A stretch of DNA of 64,000 nucleotides from Singulisphaera sp. GP187 (lineage in GTDB: Bacteria; Planctomycetota; Planctomycetia; Isosphaerales; Isosphaeraceae): contig NZ_FSRB01000001.1 in assembly GCF_900129635.1 (NCBI RefSeq), positions 845,501-909,500 on the forward strand, given 5' to 3'. Below are positions 23,888 through 33,013 of this stretch, piece after piece. A model generated the notes under the pieces. The model was not told the DNA's origin and did no database searches. It saw nothing but the letters and a program-made list of their open reading frames with translations. Within the stretch, counting starts at the first letter, position 1; every line of letters starts with the position of its first letter. Made by a program: the position numbers and the translations under genes.

Positions 23888-24856
23888 TCAAGGCTTCGGC
23901 TCATCCTTCTTCGGCTCGGGGGTGGGGGTGGTGGTCGGCGCCGGGGCTGGGGTCGGGGTCGTCGCCGACGGGGCAAAGACATCGTCGGGCAAACCGGACG
24001 CCGGGGCCGGGTTCGCCTTGGGCTTCTCGTCGCCGGCGGGTGCGGGTGCGGGGGCCTTGGTGGCCTCGTCGCCGGCGGGCATCTTGGGTGTCTCGACGCT
24101 GCTGGGCGGCGGCGGGGGCAGGAGCAGCGAACCGGTACCGGTGGACGGATGGCCGGGGGGCAGGGGGATCGATCCCTGACCGAGCGGCGGCAGGGTCGTT
24201 TCCACCGGCTTGAACGCGTACAACTCCTTATAGAACGCCACGTTTTCGGGCTTCTGGAGCAGTTCCGCCAGCTTCTTCGCTTCGCGCCCTTCCTCGGTGT
24301 CGGGCCACGACTTGGCGACCGACTGGTATTGCGTGACCGCCTTCTCGATCTCGTTGCGGGCCTCGTGAGTTCGCGCGACTCCGAACGCGGCGGCACGAGC
24401 TTGCGGGGCGTCCTTCGGCGACTCCTTGGCGACCTGCTCAAAATACTTGAGCGCCAGCTTCAATTGAGCGAGCGCCACATCGCGATTGGCCGGCAGGTCG
24501 GCGAAGCCCGTATTGTAGTACTCGGTGGCCGCCTGGAGCAGGGCCCAGCGTTCCGCCGCCGTATTGGGGTATTTGTTTGCAATCTCGACGCGCTCGCCGG
24601 CGGTCTTGGCCACCTCCAACTCGGTCCAGGCTACATTCGAGGCGGTGCGGCCCGATCCCAACCCGGTGCTCAGCAGCGAGAGTCCGACCACGACCACGAC
24701 CAGGCCGATGATCAGGCTCCAGAACCGAAGCGGGTTCTCCATCGCGTGCTTCAACCAGCGCGCGAGCAGAGGAAGATCCTCCTCGGGATGGTGAATAACG
24801 GTCGGAACCGCGTGTTCATGTTCGTGCTTCAACGGCGTGCGCGGCTCGTCTTTCAT
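23888..24856 (-). CDS. Membrane-anchored TPR-like protein with proline-rich tail
   Basis: A 322-residue protein with one membrane segment at about residues 48-66 (SLIIGLVVVVVGLSLLSTG). The soluble part contains TPR-like helices (about 75-210; AAERWALLQAATEYYNTG and KYFEQVAKESPKDAPQARAA). The rest (215-322) is low-complexity Pro/Ala/Thr. It resembles YfgM/tol-pal-type tetratricopeptide proteins, but the function is not assigned. The start at 24856 is chosen because the sequence before it (to 24949) is not protein-like and GAGGCTGAGG lies upstream. It is in a probable operon with rluD. Confidence 0.75.
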   Translation of the reverse strand: MKDEPRTPLKHEHEHAVPTVIHHPEEDLPLLARWLKHAMENPLRFWSLIIGLVVVVVGLSLLSTGLGSGRTASNVAWTELEVAKTAGERVEIANKYPNTAAERWALLQAATEYYNTGFADLPANRDVALAQLKLALKYFEQVAKESPKDAPQARAAAFGVARTHEARNEIEKAVTQYQSVAKSWPDTEEGREAKKLAELLQKPENVAFYKELYAFKPVETTLPPLGQGSIPLPPGHPSTGTGSLLLPPPPPSSVETPKMPAGDEATKAPAPAPAGDEKPKANPAPASGLPDDVFAPSATTPTPAPAPTTTPTPEPKKDEPKP

Positions 24857-25281
24857 CCTCAGCCTCGATTTATTCCCCGGATCGGAGACGGGGAGTATCC
24901 TATTGAATTTCTGAAAGGCCAGACCCCACGGCATCTTACAGGCTAACACGCCGGACGGTCAAGCGAACCGGGCTGTGCGGGAGACGGGTTGGCGGATCGT
25001 CAACTCCAACTCTCTTGAACAATCCCAACGGACATGCCACTCTTGACATGGACTGGTCGGGCATTCCTTCTGGAACCGTGGGTGCCCCGCCCGCACTTCG
25101 ATTGGATTTGCTTCCCCCCCCCTGGTACCGCGGGCGTCCCGACCTCTTCGATTGGATTTGCTTCCCTGGTACCACGGGCGTCCCGTCCGCAATCCCAGCC
25201 ATAAAATTCGGCGAGGGGACCGTTGCTTTTAAGCAACGGAGGAATCGCCGCCCTTGAGTCAATAAGCGAAATCAAGTAAAC
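24857..25281. other. Repeat-bearing intergenic region
   Basis: No gene is supported here. The stretch contains a pair of 40-46-bp direct repeats (25096-25185), annotated separately, and otherwise ordinary low-signal DNA. Confidence 0.5.
25096..25185. repeat. Tandem direct repeat, two copies
   Basis: The sequence CTTCGATTGGATTTGCTTCC leads a 46-bp unit (25096-25141) repeated at 25146-25185, the first copy having extra C residues. The unit ends CTGGTACCRCGGGCGTCCCG. A related, inverted version occurs at about 30390-30430, so this seems a dispersed intergenic repeat family. Confidence 0.65.
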
Positions 25282-25945
25282 TTAAGAACACTGTTGTTCG
25301 TTCCGATGGCTTCGCCGTAACCACCCGTGCAAGAATCGGGGGTCAACCTCCTCTACGCGATGGACCGTCGGGAGACGGCCCCGGAGCGAACCCCAGCCCT
25401 CGCGGGCTGGCTGGCCCGGAGCGGGCCAGTGGGCGGTAACGTAGCACCGGCATGCGTCGCCCAAGAAGCCGTCTGCTTTAGCTGACGGAGTGCTCACTAT
25501 CAGCCCACTTCTTGAGAAGGTCCCCGACGTCGCACGAATTTCCACTCTTTCGAACCAGAGCAGGCTCACGACCCCTGTTGCCAGACAGAGGAGGAGATCG
25601 TTCGGATGCAGAATCGAGAAATGGAAGAGGTCGCGGAGAAAGGGGATGAACAGGACGGCGAAGAGAAAGACGGTCGCTCCCCCATAGACCCACCACATCG
25701 CAGGCTTCGGTATTCGTAGGTTCTCGAGAAGCGTCCGACTCCATGAGCGGTTGGCGAGGATGAGTCCCAGGTTGGCGACAATGAGCGTCGTGAACGTCAG
25801 GGCCCGTGCATCGTGCTCGCCTTGGCCCCGATAGAGGGCGATTGCGAACACCGCGAGCACGACGGAGAGGACGCTCAGCCCTTGCATCACGCTGACCAGC
25901 ACCGTCCTCCCCCCGAACAGGGGGTCGGCTGGGTTCCGCGGCGGC
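25282..25945 (-). pseudogene. Cation-transporting P-type ATPase, C-terminal fragment
   Basis: Only the C-terminal membrane domain of a PacL/MgtA-like cation ATPase remains: DPLFGGRTVLVSVMQGLSVL, a charged Gln-Gly-Glu-His turn, then ALTFTTLIVANLGLILANRS, two further membrane helices and SLLWFERVE. The phosphorylation, nucleotide-binding and N-terminal parts are absent. The homologous part ends near 25530; the remaining reading frame to 25282 is unlike the family. At its upstream edge it joins a CzcA fragment in a different frame, showing that this is a fused remnant. Confidence 0.75.
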
Positions 25946-26026
25946 CTTCACGAGCCGCTCGCTGACGAGCTGTCGGGCAAGATAGAGGCTGGTTCCCTCG
26001 TGGAAGACGATCGTCACGACCGAGAT
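25934..26026 (-). pseudogene. CzcA-type RND pump fragment
   Basis: A short frame encodes VVTIVFHEGTSLYLARQLVSERL, characteristic of the periplasmic region of heavy-metal RND pumps such as CzcA. Only about 30 residues of more than 1000 are left. It lies directly between the CzcB-like fragment and the P-type ATPase fragment. Confidence 0.65.
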
Positions 26027-26413
26027 GCCTAACTTTGAGCAGGAAGGTGCCGTTTGCCACCACGAGCTCGCCGGCCCGAAGACCGGCCGTAATGACCCGC
26101 CGGCCGTCCGACTCACGGCCGACCCCGACCGGGCGGAGGGCAAAGGAATGGCCGTCGCGGTTGGGGATAAAGACCGCCGGGCGGCCGTCGACCTCGATCA
26201 CCGCGCCCGCCGGTACACTCAGTGCGGGCTCGTTCGAGTGCGATGCGTGGGTTCCCCGCCGTCCTGGGGGTAATCGAACACGATGACGTCGAGCGGCGAG
26301 CTCCTCGGGTCGCTCAAGACCGCTTGGCTCCCGGCCGTGAGGGGATCCGACGCCTCGAGGCCGCACCCGAGGAGGAATGTAGCGACCAGAACGATCCTCG
26401 TTGCTTTTGCCAT
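26021..26413 (-). pseudogene. CzcB-like membrane fusion protein, internally deleted
   Basis: The start codon at 26413 opens a lipoprotein signal (VLVATFLLGCG, lipobox Cys). After about 50 codons the frame is lost, and from 26246 another frame encodes the C-terminal part of an RND adaptor: ALSVPAGAVIEVDGRPAVFIPN, then a VITAGLRAGELVVANGTFLL core. The middle (coiled-coil and lipoyl domains) is missing, so a deletion of several hundred bases joined both ends. It probably once paired with the CzcA fragment just downstream. Confidence 0.65.
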
Positions 26414-27015
26414 CACTACATTCATCAAATAATTAACAGGATTTCGCGGCAATGCATGTGCTGAACATGCCGGAAAGCGTCGGCGTTCTCGTCGTCGACC
26501 GCCGACGCCGTTCGGATCGGGTTACATCAAACGACCGTCGCTCCTCACTTCGAGGACCTTCCAACAGAGTCCCAAGCGCGCCAGCTCATCCCCAGCCGAG
26601 TCGCCTGCCCCTGGGACATGAACGAGGCCGAAGATCGCCAGTCCGTCCGGCCACTCCCGCCCGTTAACGCCGTCGTTGTCGTCCGAATTCCTCATCCATG
26701 GATCGATGAAGCCAGCATCATGCTGCGCTTGAATGGTGCCCCGGTGCATGGGCCGCCTCCGATCGGCGTGTGAACGCCAATGAATCTAGGAATGATGGGT
26801 CAGCCAGAACTCGCCGATTCACGGCCGAGGCCGCTCATCAACGGAGGTTCGAATGGATTTGTTGTCCGGCAACCGTGCGCATGGAGTCGCGAAGCCATCA
26901 GATGGCCTGGCGAAGACGCACGGGGCGAAGCAAGCCCGAGCATTTGCGTTCGCGAGAGAATAACGCGTATGCACGCCCGGCGCGGATGCTCGGAATCACA
27001 CTCCGCTCGGTGGCG
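26414..27015. other. Intergenic region, no gene supported
   Basis: About 600 bp between the CzcB-like remnant and the His-rich protein gene. Small open frames on both strands lack start signals and recognisable motifs. It is probably further degraded remnant of the metal-efflux cluster. Confidence 0.4.
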
Positions 27016-27528
27016 TCAGCAAACCCCGCGCTGGAGGCGGGAGGCGACGGAGTGGCGAGGCGGGAAGGTCGTGCCGAAGTTGCGCGACGGCGGGGCGGAA
27101 CAAGCACACATGGCTTGTCGAACCCGATCGGCATCGGCAAAGGGAAGAAGATCGGCGAGGAGGATGAGCAGAGGCTTTGCGACGAGTGATTGCTCCGGAT
27201 CCGTGCAGGAAGGCTCAGGGACGTCGTCACGCACTCCAAGGCCGAAGGGGGCGGGCGCGTCGGCGTGAATGGCCGGCCCATGAGTTGCATCGACGGGCGG
27301 TGAACCCGCGAGAAATGCCCAATGGAAGTGAAGGACGGCCCGTTCCGGCGAGGCGTCCGACGCGTGCCACCGCAGCAGGTGGTTGTGCATCGGGCAGACC
27401 TGGCCCTTACCGTGGGTATGGCGAACGACATGAATGTCGACGATCGGCAGCGGCACATGAGCAAGGCCGAGGATCAACAGCGTGATCCCGAGCCGTTGTA
27501 CCAGGTGTGTCGAGCCAACTCGCCGCAT
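27016..27528 (-). CDS. His-rich small exported or membrane protein
   Basis: A 170-residue protein. Near the N-terminus is a hydrophobic stretch (LGITLLILGLAHVPLP), followed by an unusually His-rich segment with VVRHTHGKGQVCPMHNHLLRWH, good potential metal ligands. The C-terminal half looks less constrained. Similar His-rich small proteins occur beside CzcCBA-type efflux operons in planctomycetes (family knowledge, moderate), and the neighbouring remnants fit that context. The start is set at ATG 27528; an upstream in-frame GTG at 27558 is less likely. It may itself be decaying. Confidence 0.55.
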   Translation of the reverse strand: MRRVGSTHLVQRLGITLLILGLAHVPLPIVDIHVVRHTHGKGQVCPMHNHLLRWHASDASPERAVLHFHWAFLAGSPPVDATHGPAIHADAPAPFGLGVRDDVPEPSCTDPEQSLVAKPLLILLADLLPFADADRVRQAMCACSAPPSRNFGTTFPPRHSVASRLQRGVC

Positions 27529-27892
27529 CTCGAACGGTCTCCTCACACGGACAACCAATCTCGCTAATTATTCAATCGGTGCTCGCTTTGGTCATTCTCA
27601 AAGAAGATCGCGGCAAACGTCGCCGTCCGCCTACCCTCATAAAATCAAGAAGTAGTCATGTAATTCAAGCTCGGCCTGCCCGGTTGAGACCCGGGTGATC
27701 CCCAGGTCATGGCCCGCTTGGGGGTAACCGGCGCGAATTTTCGCGAGCGGCCTCTTGACGCCGGACCGAGGGATCCGGATACTCGAGATCTCGGTCGAGC
27801 TGAGATTGAATCTCAGTAGCAACTTGCCGTGTCAACCCGCCGGTCCTGGTCCAGCCGGGGAGACCTACGTTTTGACGAGAGGGGTAGGTTCC
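27529..27892. other. Divergent intergenic region
   Basis: This 364-bp gap lies between the His-rich gene and the first DUF1559 gene. Only the ribosome binding site GAGGGGTAGG before 27893 stands out. Confidence 0.45.
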
Positions 27893-28918
27893 GTGCGAAC
27901 CCGTGTTGAGACACGCGGCTTCACGCTCATCGAGCTTTTGGTGGTCATCGCCATCATCGCTGTACTCATCGCCTTGCTCCTGCCCGCAGTCCAGGCCGCC
28001 TGTGAGGCCGCCCGCCGCATCCAAATGCATCAACAACCTCAAGCAACTCGGGCTCGGCCTCGCAAACTACGAAAGCGGAATGGGGGCCCTGCCTCCCGTG
28101 GTCGTCATGTCCGGCTCGGGCTCGACCGTCACATGGTGGGGGGCTTGGAGCATCCACGGCCGCATCCTGCCCTCCCTGGAGCAGGGCCCGATGTTCAACG
28201 CCATCAACTTTACGCTGAGCTACGGCACCCCGGACAACTCGACTGTCGCCGGGGCCCACGTCGCGGTCTTCGTCTGCCCGAGCGAAATCAAGCCCGAGCC
28301 CCGGCCGCGGGCCGACGGCAGCCGGTTCGGCGTCACGAATTACGGCTTCGCCATGGGCGACTGGTACGTCTGGGGCGGCTTCAACGGCCCCGAGAATCGG
28401 AGTGCCTTCGGCCCCAACCGCAGCCGCAAGCTCTCCGACTTCACCGACGGCCTGAGCAACACGGTCGTCGTCGCCGAGGTCAAGGCGTACCAGTCCCAGG
28501 TCTCGGGCTGCCGACCGTCGGGCGTGACGGGTCCCGCGAACATCCCGCCCCCGAATGCCGACCCGCTCGCCGCCGCCCCGCGGAGTACGCGGGCGGCTGC
28601 ACCATCAGCACTAGCGGCCACACCGAGTGGGTCGAAGGGGCCGTCCACCAATCCGGTTTTACGACCACTTGGCCGCCAAACTTCAAGGTCCCCGGCGGCC
28701 CCGACCGGCGGACTGACCTGAACATCGTCGGCGCCTCCGAGAGCAAGGGCGGGCCCACCTTCGCCGCCGTCGGCTCCCGCAGCTACCACCCCGGCGGGGT
28801 CAATGTGCTTTTCGGCGACGGCTCGGTCCGCTTCATCAAGGACAGCATCAACGGACAGACGTGGCGAGGGCTGGGGACGGTGGGAGGCGGGGAGGTCATC
28901 AGTAGCGACGCCTACTGA
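27893..28918 (+). pseudogene. DUF1559 pseudopilin-like gene with two compensating frameshifts
   Basis: The N-terminus [26 protein letters not shown] is the type IV pilin-like cleavage and methylation signal joined to a DUF1559 body. At 28021-28027 a one-base insertion (CCAAATGC) switches the reading; [18 protein letters not shown] and the following conserved part are in the next frame. At about 28570-28585 the original frame resumes as EYAGGCTI and continues to [18 protein letters not shown] and a normal end. The apparent intact frame therefore has a wrong central third. It is either a pseudogene or the result of two sequencing errors. Confidence 0.75.
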
Positions 28919-29094
28919 AGAAGCACCGTCCCGAACACGGACGGAGAGGAGAAGTTGCAACTGATATTACGGCCGTCGTGGCCTCACTCCGCTTGGCGTT
29001 CAGGCGATCGTGGGGCCCAAGTCCCGGCGGGCGTGCTTAGTTCCCCCCTCGTGGTCCGGCGATTCCGGACTCTTTGCATCGAGACCCATCGGCC

Positions 29095-30090
29095 ATGAGT
29101 CGCACCCCGATTCCAACGCGAGCCACAAGCGGCTTCACGCTCATCGAGCTTCTTGTTGTCATCAGCATCATCGCCGTTCTGATCGGCCTGCTCTTGCCCG
29201 CGGTGCAGGCCGCCCGCGAGGCCGCACGAAGGGCCCAGTGCACGAACAACCTGAAGCAACTCGGCCTCGCTCTCCACAACTACCACGACGCCCTCGGAGC
29301 CTTCCCGATGGGTTACGCCTCTCGGAGCCGATTCACCGACGGAGCGACCGACACGGCACCCGGATGGGGATGGGGCACGATGATTCTGCCCCAGCTCGAA
29401 CAGGGGCCGATCTTCAATGCCGTGAACTTCGGCCTCCCGGTCGAAGCCCCGCAGAACTCGACCGTCATCGGCACGGCGATGACCGCCTACCTTTGCCCGT
29501 CCGACCTGACGAGCGGTCCGTTCGATGTCACCGACCCTTCAGGGAACGTGCTGGCGAAGGCAAGCCCGTCGAGCTACGCGGCGTCCGTAGGAGGAGACGA
29601 GACCGACACCACCACCGGGAACAACAACGACGGTCTCGGCCGCGGCGTGATGTTCCGGAACAGCCGCATCCGTCTCGCCGACCTCACGGACGGTGCGAGC
29701 CAGACCTTCATGGTCGGCGAGCGGGCGTGGTCGAACGCGAAAGGCACGTGGGCTGGCGTCGTGACGAACGGTGTCACCCGCCGCGGCCAACAGAACCCCT
29801 GCCCAACGACCGGTGCCCTCTTCTATCCCGCCGCGACGCTCATCCAGGCCCACGCCCACCTGCTCAACACCGACACCGACACCGACGGTGGGCTCGATGA
29901 CTTCTCAAGCCGCCACCCCGGCGGCGGGAACTTCGTCTTCGCGGATGGCTCGGTCCACTTCCTGAAAACGGTGCTCAGAGACTCGGGCGAGCGACCGGAT
30001 GGGAGCACCATTTATTCGCCGTCGAGCCTCGTGTTCCAGGCCCTTGCGACCAGAAACGGCGGTGAAGTCATCTCCGCCGACGCTTACTAA
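29095..30090 (+). CDS. DUF1559 pseudopilin-like protein
   Basis: A 331-residue intact copy of the neighbouring family. It has the prepilin N-terminus ([20 protein letters not shown]), the [28 protein letters not shown] segment, and the C-terminal family motif FADGSVHFLKTV, ending EVISADAY. Planctomycetes carry many paralogs; they are probably processed by a prepilin peptidase and placed in the cell envelope, role unknown. ATG 29095 is chosen over TTG 29074. It follows its frameshifted neighbour by 176 bp, consistent with tandem duplication. Confidence 0.92.
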   Translation: MSRTPIPTRATSGFTLIELLVVISIIAVLIGLLLPAVQAAREAARRAQCTNNLKQLGLALHNYHDALGAFPMGYASRSRFTDGATDTAPGWGWGTMILPQLEQGPIFNAVNFGLPVEAPQNSTVIGTAMTAYLCPSDLTSGPFDVTDPSGNVLAKASPSSYAASVGGDETDTTTGNNNDGLGRGVMFRNSRIRLADLTDGASQTFMVGERAWSNAKGTWAGVVTNGVTRRGQQNPCPTTGALFYPAATLIQAHAHLLNTDTDTDGGLDDFSSRHPGGGNFVFADGSVHFLKTVLRDSGERPDGSTIYSPSSLVFQALATRNGGEVISADAY

Positions 30091-30127
30091 GTACACCTCC
30101 CCGTAAGTTGGGGAACAATTTACAATC

Positions 30128-30283
30128 CTACAGCGGTTTACCCTCGAATGGCGCACGTCAGGGTGGCTGGGGTCCGTACTCGGACCCCGGTACGCGAGCC
30201 ATCATGAAGACCGGGGGCCGAGTACGGACCCCAGCCACCCTGATCGCTCGGCCTGTGATCCACCCAAACGTAAACCGCTGTAG
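30128..30283. mobile_element. 156-bp MITE-like element with 13-bp terminal inverted repeats
   Basis: The ends are a perfect inverted repeat: CTACAGCGGTTTA at 30128-30140 and TAAACCGCTGTAG at 30271-30283. Inside is a second perfect inverted repeat of 26 bp (30159-30184 with 30218-30243). It has no coding capacity. Matching terminal sequence occurs at 57-102 and 39484-39497. A transposase that would mobilise it is not evident here. Confidence 0.75.
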
Positions 30284-30487
30284 AGCGCCAATCGTTTCTC
30301 TTGCGCCTGGGGAGAAGGGTTTCACTTGCTTGGCACGCCCGACACCGCAATGAATGTGATTCCATTCAATTCCAATACAATTCAAGAGCGGGCGGGCCGC
30401 CTGCGGTCCCAGGGGAATTCAAATCAAATCCATTTGGTTTTATTCCACGCACGTGCGAGCAAAACGCTTGTGGCCTCAGGGGACCAA
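30284..30487. other. Intergenic space after the MITE
   Basis: No gene seen. Around 30390-30430 the DNA resembles the inverted version of the direct repeat at 25096-25185. Confidence 0.4.
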
Positions 30488-31261
30488 TCAGGGCTTGACC
30501 GTCGCTTCGTCGAGCAGCGACCAGAGCGTGGGTTCGACGGCGTCGGCCCAGATCTGGTAGCCCTTGCGCTTCAGGTGAAGGAAGTCGGGCATGATTTCCT
30601 TTGAGATCGTGCCGTCCTCATTGAGGAACTTCGGGCCGATGTCGAGATACTTGACCGTCTGGCCGTCGTCGAGCTTGGCGATCCGTTCGTTGACGGCCGC
30701 CAGCTTCTCGCGCACCGGGCCTGGCTTCTCGCCGCGAGGGAAAACGGCAAGCAAGAGGATCTTGGTCTGGGGGAGCCGCTGGCGGAGCGACTTGACGATC
30801 GCCTCGATGCCCTCGGCGATCTCATCCGAACTGTTGGCGCCGGCGTTGTTCGTGCCGATCATGAGCACCGCCACCTTGGGGCTGATGCCGTCGATCTCGC
30901 CATTCTCGATGCGCCAGAGGACGTGCTGGGTGCGGTCGCCACCGATGCCGAAATTGGCCGCGTTGCGGGGGGCGTAGTGCCGCTCCCAGACCTCGATCGG
31001 TCCTTCCCCGTTCTTGTCGCGCCCGCTCCAGCCGTTCGTGATCGAGTCGCCCAGGAACAGTAGGTCGATGTTTCCCTGCTTGGCGCGTTCGAGAAACGCC
31101 TCGTGACGCTGCATCCACAACCCGGCCCGCGGCGCGGGGGTGGTGGACGATTCCGGGGCGGTTTGCGCCCATGCGGACGGCCCCGTGACGACGGCGATCA
31201 GCGTGATTGCCCGCGCCAGAACGAGTGTTCGACTTCTCAGGCTGCCCGAAAGCCCGTGCAT
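30488..31261 (-). CDS. SGNH/GDSL-family hydrolase, secreted
   Basis: A 257-residue lipase/esterase of the SGNH fold, similar to PAF-acetylhydrolase-like planctomycete proteins. A signal peptide (about 1-32, ending near AWAQ) precedes block I GDSITNGW (Ser72), block II Gly in NFGIGGD, block III Asn in GTNN, and the block V Asp-x-x-His in PDFLHL. It should act on an ester outside the cytoplasm; the substrate is unknown. The stop is 81 bp from the nitroreductase gene upstream on the same strand. Confidence 0.9.
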   Translation of the reverse strand: MHGLSGSLRSRTLVLARAITLIAVVTGPSAWAQTAPESSTTPAPRAGLWMQRHEAFLERAKQGNIDLLFLGDSITNGWSGRDKNGEGPIEVWERHYAPRNAANFGIGGDRTQHVLWRIENGEIDGISPKVAVLMIGTNNAGANSSDEIAEGIEAIVKSLRQRLPQTKILLLAVFPRGEKPGPVREKLAAVNERIAKLDDGQTVKYLDIGPKFLNEDGTISKEIMPDFLHLKRKGYQIWADAVEPTLWSLLDEATVKP

Positions 31262-31342
31262 ATCGCGAACCTTTCCGAGACGACGGAGGGGACAAAAAAA
31301 TGTGCCGTGGACCGACCGGGGTCCGACACCAGGCTCGCCATC

Positions 31343-32041
31343 CTACTCGGCGCGTCTGGCCTGGTCCAGCGGCCGCGCGGGGCCTGTTTCGTCGATCGTC
31401 CAGGGCTGGCCGAAATGCTCTTCGAAGCAGACCTCCCCCAGGCCGAATCGCCCGGGAAAGGGAACGTCTCGAGCCGGATAGCCGAGCGCGATCAGGCCGG
31501 AGACGGTGTGATCGTCGGGGATCCCGAACGCCTCCCTGAGCTTCCCCCCATCGAACAACTCAAGTAGGGACGAGCCGACCCCCAACGATTCGGCGGCCAG
31601 CATCAGTGTGGCCATGGCGAGCATCGTCGCGCGGGTCGCCCAGAGCGGTAAGTCGTTCCTGCGTTCCATGGCACGGGCCGTCCTGGCACGCATCTCGGCG
31701 TGCTCGGCTCGGGTGATCGCTCCCAGGGCGAGCTGGCGTTCGAGCATGGCGTCGAGATGGCTGCGATGGGGGTGGTGGTAGCCCAGGGCGATCACGATGA
31801 CCGGGGCCTCGGTCACTCGCGGATGCTGGAACGCGCAGCCGCGGAGCCGCCGGCGGTTGGACTCGGTGCGGACCACGAGGAATCGCCAGGGCTGCAAGTT
31901 GCCATCCGAGGGCGCGCGCGTCGCCGCGTGGAGGATTTGCCTCAAAAGGTCGTCGGCCAAGGGACGACCGGGATCGAACCGGCGAACCGTCCGGCGCTGG
32001 GCAATCACTTCGAGGACGGTTGGTCGCGGTTGGTGGTCCAT
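31343..32041 (-). CDS. Nitroreductase-family protein
   Basis: A 232-residue FMN-dependent nitroreductase-like protein. It begins with the family stretch VIAQRRTVRRFDP, with the FMN site APSDGNLQPWRFLVV at about 42-56. The C-terminus has AAESLGVGSSLL and IALGYPARD. Substrates are not predictable; members reduce quinones, nitro-compounds or act in cofactor synthesis. The start is set at ATG 32041, which has GAGGAG about 13 bases upstream; extending to 32116 adds unlikely sequence. Confidence 0.88.
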   Translation of the reverse strand: MDHQPRPTVLEVIAQRRTVRRFDPGRPLADDLLRQILHAATRAPSDGNLQPWRFLVVRTESNRRRLRGCAFQHPRVTEAPVIVIALGYHHPHRSHLDAMLERQLALGAITRAEHAEMRARTARAMERRNDLPLWATRATMLAMATLMLAAESLGVGSSLLELFDGGKLREAFGIPDDHTVSGLIALGYPARDVPFPGRFGLGEVCFEEHFGQPWTIDETGPARPLDQARRAE

Positions 32042-32251
32042 GGGAACGCCGTTTCTCCTCAACACCGAATTCCTCCGTATCTCGTCCCCCATTTCACCAC
32101 TAACCCCTAGCCACACGCCACCTTCGGCGCTTAAGATTCGCCTTGCCAGGGGAACGCCTTGCGCCTCTCGTCCGAAAATCGAGCGGGCCGCGTTCCGCGA
32201 CGGACTTCACGGTCTCCACCAGATTTTTTTTGATTTGAAGGGACGCGTTGC
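32042..32251. other. Divergent intergenic spacer
   Basis: This 210-bp gap should hold promoters for the nitroreductase and DUF1080 genes; no clear box pair was identified. AAGGGACG lies before the DUF1080 ATG. Confidence 0.4.
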
Positions 32252-32890
32252 ATGAACCGACTGCTTCGGAGCGGCTGCTGCTGGTTAGTCCTGGGACTCG
32301 TTGCGCCGGGCTTTGCCTGTGCCGCGGATGGGGAGTGGGTCTCGCTCTTCGACGGCAAATCGATCGAAGGATGGACCTCGCTGGAACTCGCCGGCAAGGG
32401 AACGAGCCACTGGGTGGTTAAGGACGGCCTGATCGAGGGTACGGGCAAGCAGTCGATGCTGTTCAGCCCCAAGGGGCACTACAAGAACTTCCGCTATCGC
32501 GCTGAGCTGAAGATCAACGACAAAGGCAATTCGGGCATGTACATTCGGACTCCCAAGGAGCCGACGTTCACCAAGGGTTACGAGATCCAGGTCAACAGCA
32601 GTCACACCGACCCGATCAAGACCGGTTCGATTTATACGTTCGTTCACGTGTATAAGCAGCTCGTTCCTCCCGACACGTTCTTCACCCAAGAGGTGGAGGT
32701 TGTGGACAAGGATTATCGGGGCAAAATCGTCACGCATATCAAGGTCTCGGTCAATGGCGAGGTGCTCTACGAGTTCCTCGACCACAACCGGAGTTGGAAA
32801 GAGGGCCACTTCGCCTTCCAGCAGCACGACCCCGGCAGCAAAGTGACGATTCGCAAGGTCGAAGTCATGGAACTGCCCGACTCGAAGTGA
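32252..32890 (+). CDS. DUF1080 (3-keto-disaccharide hydrolase-like) secreted protein
   Basis: A 212-residue protein with a signal peptide (about 1-25; ends FACAADG) followed by the family start WVSLFDGKSIEGW and a jelly-roll-like body (NSGMYIRTPKEPTF, YEIQVNSS, GHFAFQQHDPGSKVTIRKVEV). DUF1080 is a very common planctomycete secreted domain; some members hydrolyse 3-keto-glycosides. It is single-domain, unlinked to a dehydrogenase. The next gene on the same strand is an unrelated amino-acid permease. Confidence 0.92.
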   Translation: MNRLLRSGCCWLVLGLVAPGFACAADGEWVSLFDGKSIEGWTSLELAGKGTSHWVVKDGLIEGTGKQSMLFSPKGHYKNFRYRAELKINDKGNSGMYIRTPKEPTFTKGYEIQVNSSHTDPIKTGSIYTFVHVYKQLVPPDTFFTQEVEVVDKDYRGKIVTHIKVSVNGEVLYEFLDHNRSWKEGHFAFQQHDPGSKVTIRKVEVMELPDSK

Positions 32891-33013
32891 TCGGTCGTCG
32901 GAAAGAGATTATGATAGGGGAGAACTTCGGGCGAGCTCACGGGTTCGCCCGAAGCTCGTCCCGAAGGGGGAGAGCCAGTTTCGGAGCGCGACGCAAATCT
33001 TTGAGAGGTGACG

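Noticed and set aside
26522..26749. Minus-strand 75-codon frame in the metal-efflux remnant area
   Set aside because: No start signal and no motif; may be a remnant but cannot be supported.
27655..27720. tRNA-like GC-rich stretch
   Set aside because: It lacks a TPsiC loop, proper arm spacing and an acceptor stem.
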